64,000 nucleotides of DNA from Mycolicibacterium aichiense. GTDB lineage: Bacteria; Actinomycetota; Actinomycetes; Mycobacteriales; Mycobacteriaceae. Positions within the stretch are counted from its first letter, which is position 1. The number at the start of each line of letters is the position of its first letter. Position numbers and translations under genes: made by a program. The stretch spans positions 1,674,001-1,738,000 of the forward strand of contig NZ_AP022561.1 of the NCBI RefSeq assembly GCF_010726245.1, written 5' to 3'. Of the stretch, positions 59,061 through 64,000 are shown piece after piece. The notes beneath the pieces were generated by a model. It had not been told where the DNA came from, made no database searches, and saw only the letters and a program-made list of their open reading frames with translations.

Positions 59061-59852
59061 GTGGATCTCGGTTTGGCTCATAAGCGGGCGTTGGTCACCG
59101 GATCGAGCGCCGGACTCGGCCGGGCGATTGCGGAGATGCTCGCGGCCGAGGGAACTTCGGTGGTGGTGCACGGGCGCGACAGCGACCGTACCCATGCGGT
59201 GGCCGCCGCAATCCGTGCGAACGGCGGTGATGCGATGGCCGTCCTCGGCGACCTCGCCACCGACGAGGGCGCCGCTGCGGTCGCACACGCCGCCGGGGAC
59301 GTCGACATCTTGGTCAACAATGCCGGGTACTACGACGGATCGTTGTGGACGGACTTGTCTTCGGGCGACTGGACCCGGATCCATCAAATCAACGTCGTCT
59401 CGGTCGTGCGGATGATCGGGCAGTTGGTACCGGGCATGCGTCAGCGCGGCTGGGGCCGGATCATCCAGATCGGCGGTGGTCTCGCCGTGCAACCGGTCGC
59501 CGAGCAGCCGCATTACAGTGCCACCTTGGCGGCGCGGCACAACCTGACCGTGTCGCTCGCGCGGGAGTTGTCCGGCACCGGCGTCACGGCCAACATCGTC
59601 GCCCCGGGCGCCATTCTCACCGACAGCACACGGGGGATGGTGTTGCAGGCCGCTGCCGTTCACGGCTGGGGACCTTCCTGGGCCGACGTCGAAAGTGCGG
59701 CGGCCGCAACCTGGTTTCCCAACGACGTAGGCCGACTCGGCAGACCCGAGGAGATCGCGGCCGCAGTGTGTTTCCTCGCAAGTGTGCACGCCGACTACAT
59801 CACTGGCGCAGATCTACGCGTCGATGGCGGCACGGTCCGCAACGTCACCTGA
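59061..59852 (+). CDS. SDR-family protein lacking the catalytic lysine
   Basis: A 263-residue SDR starting at GTG with AAGGAGG 6 bp upstream. TGSSAGLGRAI is the cofactor motif, VNNAGYY is normal, and the C-terminal YITGADLRVDGGT is typical. The active site reads H-Y-S-A-T-L-A-A, so the Tyr-x-x-x-Lys pair is Tyr-x-x-x-Leu. It may still bind nucleotide but not catalyse normally, or it may use another base. A second SDR with an intact site follows 33 bp downstream, so the pair could form a hetero-oligomer. Confidence 0.84.
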   Translation: MDLGLAHKRALVTGSSAGLGRAIAEMLAAEGTSVVVHGRDSDRTHAVAAAIRANGGDAMAVLGDLATDEGAAAVAHAAGDVDILVNNAGYYDGSLWTDLSSGDWTRIHQINVVSVVRMIGQLVPGMRQRGWGRIIQIGGGLAVQPVAEQPHYSATLAARHNLTVSLARELSGTGVTANIVAPGAILTDSTRGMVLQAAAVHGWGPSWADVESAAAATWFPNDVGRLGRPEEIAAAVCFLASVHADYITGADLRVDGGTVRNVT

Positions 59853-59885
59853 GCAACCAACAATCATCAAGAGAGGTCACTCATC

Positions 59886-60746
59886 ATGTCGCATGTAATC
59901 CTCGTCTCCGGAGCATCCCGCGGTCTCGGGCGGGCCATCACCGAGGCGGCGCTAGACGCCGGACACTATGTCGTCGCGGGCGTTCGCTCCCCGTCGGCGC
60001 TCGACGACCTTGCCGCTCGAGACCCCGAGCGCCTGGCCGTCGTCGCGCTCGACGTCACCAACGATGACCAGGTCCACGCCGCCGTGGACACCGCAGTCCA
60101 GCGGTGGGGGCGGCTCGACGTTCTGGTCAACAACGCCGGTTACGCCAACATGGGCGCGGCCGAAGACGTTGCTTTCGACGACTTCCGCGCTCAGGTCGAG
60201 ACGAACTTCTTCGGCGTCGTCCGACTCACTCAAGCAGCGCTGCCGGTCATGCGCGCTCAGCGCGCCGGCCATATCATCCAAATCTCCTCCGTCGGTGGTC
60301 GATTGACGCGACCTGGGTTGGCTGCCTATCAGTCGTCCAAGTGGGCCGTCACCGGATACTCCGGTGTCGTCGCCCAGGAGGTTGCTCCACTCGGCATCAA
60401 GGTGACGGTGCTGGAACCCGGTGGTATGCGTACGGATTGGGCGGGTTCGTCGATGCGGGTCGACCCGATCCGCGACGAGTATGCGGCCACTGTGGGAGTA
60501 GCAGCACAGCTGAGCCGACCGGCAAACCTCGGGGCGAGCGACCCGGTCAAGGTCGCTGCGCTGCTTCTTGAGATCATCGAGATGGACACGCCGCCAGCTC
60601 GATTGCTCGTCGGCCCCGATGCGTATCGTTACGCCACCGCCGCCGGACGCGACCTGCTCGCCGCCGACGAACGGTATGAGGGCCTGAGTGTCTCGACGGC
60701 GGCGGATGACGCCACCCCGGGCCAACTCGATCCCTTGGGTGCCTAG
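59886..60746 (+). CDS. Short-chain dehydrogenase/reductase
   Basis: A 286-residue SDR with GASRGLGRA, VNNAGYANMG, ISSVGGRLTRPGLAAYQSSKWAV (Ser, Tyr-x-x-x-Lys intact) and an NADP-type basic residue after the first strand (VRSPSALDD). The style is that of the oxidoreductases often annotated as 3-oxoacyl-ACP or retinol dehydrogenase-like. AGAGAGG lies about 8 bp before the ATG. Same operon as the preceding SDR. Its stop overlaps that of the convergent gene by 4 bp. Confidence 0.88.
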   Translation: MSHVILVSGASRGLGRAITEAALDAGHYVVAGVRSPSALDDLAARDPERLAVVALDVTNDDQVHAAVDTAVQRWGRLDVLVNNAGYANMGAAEDVAFDDFRAQVETNFFGVVRLTQAALPVMRAQRAGHIIQISSVGGRLTRPGLAAYQSSKWAVTGYSGVVAQEVAPLGIKVTVLEPGGMRTDWAGSSMRVDPIRDEYAATVGVAAQLSRPANLGASDPVKVAALLLEIIEMDTPPARLLVGPDAYRYATAAGRDLLAADERYEGLSVSTAADDATPGQLDPLGA

Positions 60747-61228
60747 CCGATCAGGTCTGTCCAGAACGGCACCGTCGACGCCGACGTCCGCGACGGATCA
60801 GGATTGACGTAGTCGAACACGTCAGCGGCGCAACAACTCACGTCGGTCTGATAAATCGACAGCACCGGGTGCCCGGATGTGCCGCGCCCCGCGGGAAGGT
60901 AGTGGTTCGCGTGCAGCGGCACCAGCTGCGGCATCCGCGCCAGGTGGTAGTTCGCACTGCGCAAGGCGTCCTTCATCCGGGCCGGGCGCACACCCCAGTC
61001 GCCACCCCAGAAGTCCCGCCATTCGACGGCGAACAGGATGCCCTCGGTGGGCAGCCGCAATCGCTGGTGCAGGCTACGGCGTGGCGCCGAGCGCCAATCT
61101 GGCCACGAATCCCCAACGGGCAAGCCGGAAGACAGGAATGCTCGATGGTCGTCGGCGAACTCGAAACCGAACCCACCCTCGATCCGTGCCAGCTCCTCGT
61201 CGCGCAGGCCGGCCGCCATCGTCACCAT
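60743..61228 (-). CDS. SMI1/KNR4-like conserved protein
   Basis: A 161-residue protein; starts at 61228 or 61219 are both possible. The N-terminus (LARIEGGFGFEFADDHRAFLSSGLPVG) and the W-rich middle (FAVEWRDFWGGDWGVRPARM) followed by LPAGRGTSGHPVLSIYQTD match the SMI1/KNR4-like proteins common in actinobacteria. In other bacteria such folds occur as immunity proteins, but no toxin gene is nearby. It follows the geranylgeranyl reductase-like gene after 4 bp and is probably cotranscribed. Confidence 0.75.
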   Translation of the reverse strand: MVTMAAGLRDEELARIEGGFGFEFADDHRAFLSSGLPVGDSWPDWRSAPRRSLHQRLRLPTEGILFAVEWRDFWGGDWGVRPARMKDALRSANYHLARMPQLVPLHANHYLPAGRGTSGHPVLSIYQTDVSCCAADVFDYVNPDPSRTSASTVPFWTDLIG

Positions 61229-61232
61229 GGGA

Positions 61233-62414
61233 TCAGTACTTGTGCTGCGGCCCTTGGGCTTTCTTGTACAGCGCCTTGAGCATCGTGTCCCGGAAGGTGG
61301 CGTTGTCGATCAGCTTGATCCCGGCGTTGGCCACCTGCGGGTATCCCAGCAGCTTGTGGAAGTAGCGTCCCCGCTTGTACTCCCGACCCCACGCGGCTTC
61401 CATGCGCTGCCCGTAGTTGGTGAAGTCGTCGGGCCCGCCGTTCTGCAGCGCCGCAATCGCGCACTCGCCTGCGGCGAGGCCGGACTCCAAGGCCTTGGAG
61501 ATGCCTGCACCGGAGGCGGGCTTTCCCGCGCCCAGCGAGTCGCCGGTGAACAGAACACCCGGACGCCATGGCGGCCAGGCCGTGAAGCCCATCGGCAGTC
61601 GCCAAGCCCGCACGCTCTTGTTCTTCTTGAGCTCCTCGATCGGCGGCAGTTCCCACTCGGGCGGGAGGGTGCGCAGGAAATCGCCGAGGAATTGGGTGGC
61701 GTTGATCGACTGCCAGTTCTTGTAGCTGTTGACGTAGCCGAGGCCGATGTTGAACACACCGTTGCCCATCGGGAAGACCCAGCCGTACCCGGGCAGCTGG
61801 TCGCCCCGAAACGCGAGCTTCAAATAAATGTCGAGGCTGTCCGAGTCGGGACGGTTGGCCGGCATCTCGGAGCGGATCGCGATCGCCGAGTAGCCGTTGT
61901 ATTCCGAATCGATCTTCAGCGCCCGCTTGATCGGGGAGTAGGCGCCGTCCGCGGCGATCACCGCGTCGCCGAGCACCTTCTCACCGCTCTTGAGCACCAC
62001 ACCGACCACTCGGCCGTTGGCGTCGAGTTCCGGGCCGGCGACCTCCGCGCCCTGGCGTACTGTCGCGCCTGCCGACTCGGCGTGCTTGAGCAGCAATGTG
62101 TCGAGGTGCTCGCGACTGACGGTGTGGCCGTGGTCGGGCATGCCGGGACGCTTGGGGAACGACAGCTCCCACTGCGACGGGCTGAAGACCGTCACGCGGT
62201 TGACCCGATGGAACGTGTTGACCTCGTGGGCCAGACCCATCTTCTGCAGGTAGCTGACGGCGCGGGCGGTCAGGCCGTCACCGCAGGGCTTGGCGCGCGG
62301 GAACTGGGCTTTGTCGAGGACCACTACTTTGGCGCCGGTTTGCGCGGCCTGCCACGCGGCCGCGGATCCTGATGGCCCCCCGCCTGCTACCACCAGGTCG
62401 AATCGCTCGGTCAC
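61233..62414 (-). CDS. Geranylgeranyl reductase family (MenJ-like) flavoprotein
   Basis: A 393-residue FAD oxidoreductase starting at GTG. VVAGGGPSGSAAAW is the FAD motif, then CGDGLTARAVSYLQKMG and the PYPGYGW-like LPGYGWVFPMGNGVFNIGLG of geranylgeranyl reductases, and VLFTGDSLGAGKPASGAGISKALESG. The family saturates isoprenoid chains; M. tuberculosis MenJ (Rv0561c) reduces one menaquinone double bond. This copy lies beside nrd genes rather than men genes, so it may be a paralogue with another polyprenyl substrate. It is divergent from the TetR at 62566. Confidence 0.87.
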   Translation of the reverse strand: MTERFDLVVAGGGPSGSAAAWQAAQTGAKVVVLDKAQFPRAKPCGDGLTARAVSYLQKMGLAHEVNTFHRVNRVTVFSPSQWELSFPKRPGMPDHGHTVSREHLDTLLLKHAESAGATVRQGAEVAGPELDANGRVVGVVLKSGEKVLGDAVIAADGAYSPIKRALKIDSEYNGYSAIAIRSEMPANRPDSDSLDIYLKLAFRGDQLPGYGWVFPMGNGVFNIGLGYVNSYKNWQSINATQFLGDFLRTLPPEWELPPIEELKKNKSVRAWRLPMGFTAWPPWRPGVLFTGDSLGAGKPASGAGISKALESGLAAGECAIAALQNGGPDDFTNYGQRMEAAWGREYKRGRYFHKLLGYPQVANAGIKLIDNATFRDTMLKALYKKAQGPQHKY

Positions 62415-62565
62415 TACGTCTCGTCTCGGTTCGATAATCGGATGCGACGATGCTATCGGAGAACGCCCTGCCGCTCTGCTCGGCGACGGCCTGCGTCAGA
62501 CCGATGTAATAGTCGTCACGCAAGGTAGGCCCTGGTCAGCCATCGCTGCAGGTACAGTTCTTGAC

Positions 62566-63303
62566 GTGCGTAAAGTCTCCAGGTCGCGGTCGGGGTCCGA
62601 GCCCGGCAAGGTCGACGCGCGCAGTGAGCGCTGGCGGGAGCACCGCAAGAAAGTGCGCGCCGAGATCGTCGACGCCGCGTTCCGGTCGATCGACAAGCAT
62701 GGCCCCGACGTCAGCCTGCGTGAGATCGCCGAAGAGGCCGGCACCGCCAAGCCGAAGATCTACCGGCACTTCACCGATAAGTCCGACCTGTTCCAGGCGA
62801 TCGGCAAGCGGCTGCGCGACATGCTCTGGGCTGCGATTTTCTCGAACATCGACGCCGCCACCGACCCGACCCGAGAGGTCGTCCGCCGCGGGGTCGCCGA
62901 ATACGTCAACCTGGTCGAGCAGCACCCCAACGTGCTGCGGTTCATGCTGCAGGGGCGATTTCCCGAACAGGCGGAGTCCACGCAGCGGGCGCTCAACGAG
63001 GGCCGCGAGATCACGATGGCGTTCGCTGACACGTTCAACAACGAACTGCGCGGCATGCAGCTCGATCCCGCCGCACTGCAACTGGCTGCGGCGGCTGCGT
63101 TCGGCGCGTGCTCGGCGGCCACCGACTGGTGGCTGGGCCCCGACCCGGACAGCCAGCGCCGGATGCCGACGGACGAGTTCATCAATCACCTGACCACGAT
63201 CATGCTTGGCACGGTCAACGGCACCGCTGACGTACTGGGCGTCAACCTCGATCCCGACCGCCCGATTCACGACGCCATGCAGCGCCGCGCCGCCGCAGGC
63301 TGA
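62566..63303 (+). CDS. TetR-family regulator (Rv3050c-like)
   Basis: A 245-residue TetR regulator from the GTG at 62566, matching the known length of Rv3050c (246). The frame is open further upstream but without a plausible start. A basic N-terminal tail (RKVSRSRSGSEPGKV) precedes the helix-turn-helix (LREIAEEAGTAKPKIYRHF, about residues 50-75). Followed 41 bp downstream by the flavin monooxygenase, as in M. tuberculosis. No clear palindrome was found in the gap to the divergent reductase gene. Confidence 0.9.
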   Translation: MRKVSRSRSGSEPGKVDARSERWREHRKKVRAEIVDAAFRSIDKHGPDVSLREIAEEAGTAKPKIYRHFTDKSDLFQAIGKRLRDMLWAAIFSNIDAATDPTREVVRRGVAEYVNLVEQHPNVLRFMLQGRFPEQAESTQRALNEGREITMAFADTFNNELRGMQLDPAALQLAAAAAFGACSAATDWWLGPDPDSQRRMPTDEFINHLTTIMLGTVNGTADVLGVNLDPDRPIHDAMQRRAAAG

Positions 63304-63344
63304 ACAGGTAAACCGATACCGCCGGTAGTGGGTATTTTGGTGGC

Positions 63345-64000
63345 ATGACTGTTGTTGAGCCCACTGTCGCCGACACCACCACCGGACCCGTCCACACCCG
63401 GGCGCTGGTCATCGGCACCGGCTTCTCCGGGCTGGGGATGGGGATCGAGCTGCAGCGCCGCGGCGTCGACTTCCTGATCCTGGAGAAGGCCGACGACGTC
63501 GGGGGCACCTGGCGGGACAACAGCTACCCGGGCTGCGCCTGCGACATCCCGGCGCACCTCTATTCGTTCTCCTTCGAACCCAAGCCGGACTGGACCTACA
63601 TGTGGTCGCTGCAGCCGGAGATCCTCGACTACCTCAGGGGTGTGACCGAGAAGTATGGCCTGCGCCGCTACATCCATTTCGGCGCCCGCGTCGAACGCGC
63701 CCACTGGGACGACGCCGAGTATCGCTGGCACGTCTTCACCGAGGACGGCCGCGAGTACGTCGCCCAGTTCCTGATCTCCGGTGCCGGCGCGCTGCACATC
63801 CCGTCGATCCCCGATTTCGAGGGCTTGGCCGACTTCGAAGGGGAGGCGTTCCATTCGGCGCAGTGGGACCACGGCGTCGACCTCACCGGCAAGAAGGTCG
63901 CGGTGATCGGTACCGGCGCCAGTGCCATCCAGTTGGTTCCGGAGATCGTCGACAAGGTCGGCGAACTCCAGCTCTATCAACGCACCCCGGCATGGGTGCT
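63345..64000 (+). CDS. Flavin-containing/Baeyer-Villiger monooxygenase (Rv3049c-like, 3' partial)
   Basis: The first 218 codons of a class B flavin monooxygenase, continuing beyond the right edge. GTGFSGLGM is the FAD motif (near residue 24), GGTWRDNSYPGCACDIPAHLY is the conserved stretch of this group, FEGEAFHSAQWD fits F-x-G-x-x-x-H-x-x-x-W-D, and GTGASAIQ is the NADPH motif. It probably oxidises ketones to esters. Position after the TetR matches Rv3049c; nrdF would be expected next. Confidence 0.92.
   Translation, partial: MTVVEPTVADTTTGPVHTRALVIGTGFSGLGMGIELQRRGVDFLILEKADDVGGTWRDNSYPGCACDIPAHLYSFSFEPKPDWTYMWSLQPEILDYLRGVTEKYGLRRYIHFGARVERAHWDDAEYRWHVFTEDGREYVAQFLISGAGALHIPSIPDFEGLADFEGEAFHSAQWDHGVDLTGKKVAVIGTGASAIQLVPEIVDKVGELQLYQRTPAWV

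Noticed and set aside
60743..61228. The SMI1/KNR4-like gene as an immunity gene
   Set aside because: No polymorphic toxin or secretion gene is within reach; it is coupled to a reductase gene instead.
1..64000. CRISPR arrays, tRNA or rRNA genes, transposases, phage genes
   Set aside because: None was recognised on either strand by reading; short or degenerate tRNA genes could be missed without a covariance search.

Overview
The window is GC-rich, gene-dense DNA from a mycobacterium, most likely a fast-growing environmental (Mycolicibacterium-type) species. This rests on gene order. From about 23.8 kb to the right edge many genes match the neighbourhood known from M. tuberculosis Rv3049c-Rv3063: cstA, ligB, fadE22, cyp136 with its TetR and SDR, dinB2 with its TetR, an FMN reductase, nrdHIE, then a TetR and a flavin monooxygenase. 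The M. tuberculosis comparison is from memory, not from an alignment. Extra genes have been inserted into this backbone, including phoA, an orphan LeuA-like domain and a block of about 10 kb behind nrdE.

Left part (1-15.1 kb): the end of an M15 peptidase; a TetR-controlled Baeyer-Villiger-type monooxygenase and hydrolase pair; then two aromatic-ring meta-cleavage modules arranged as mirror images. The minus-strand module holds a flavin hydroxylase, C-C hydrolase, extradiol dioxygenase and a Tat-exported lipoprotein sulfatase. The plus-strand module holds an extradiol dioxygenase, fumarylacetoacetase-type hydrolase, flavin hydroxylase and P450. Two TetR genes face each other between the modules, and each has repeated operator-like sequences in the adjoining divergent promoter. 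The likely role is breakdown of a phenolic, possibly sulfated, polycyclic or steroid-like compound.

Middle (15-42 kb): a VanX-like dipeptidase, a PAS-ANTAR RNA-binding regulator with hairpins in its leader, a secreted proline-rich protein, a SulP transporter, a SOUL haem-binding protein, a pair of acyl-CoA dehydrogenases, a candidate structured RNA before a P-loop kinase, cstA with its ybdD partner, a GNAT-AAA+ fusion, LigB, a membrane-bound molybdopterin oxidoreductase, FadE22, a duplicated metallopeptidase lipoprotein, a MASE1-GAF-PP2C phosphatase, and an APH-type phosphotransferase with an apparent frameshift. At 41.6-42.3 kb a leaderless leader peptide rich in valine and leucine, with an attenuator-like stem, precedes a stand-alone LeuA regulatory-type domain.

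Right part (42-64 kb): cyp136, dinB2 with a leucine at the steric-gate position, phoA, and the ribonucleotide reductase operon nrdHIE behind a probable NrdR-box promoter. An accessory block follows, with a 58-bp perfect palindrome, a nucleotidyltransferase, two dioxygenases and a TetR/SDR cluster with a symmetric operator. The conserved order then resumes with a TetR and a flavin monooxygenase that runs off the right edge. nrdF is not in the window and is expected just beyond it. I saw no rRNA, tRNA, CRISPR array, transposase or phage gene.
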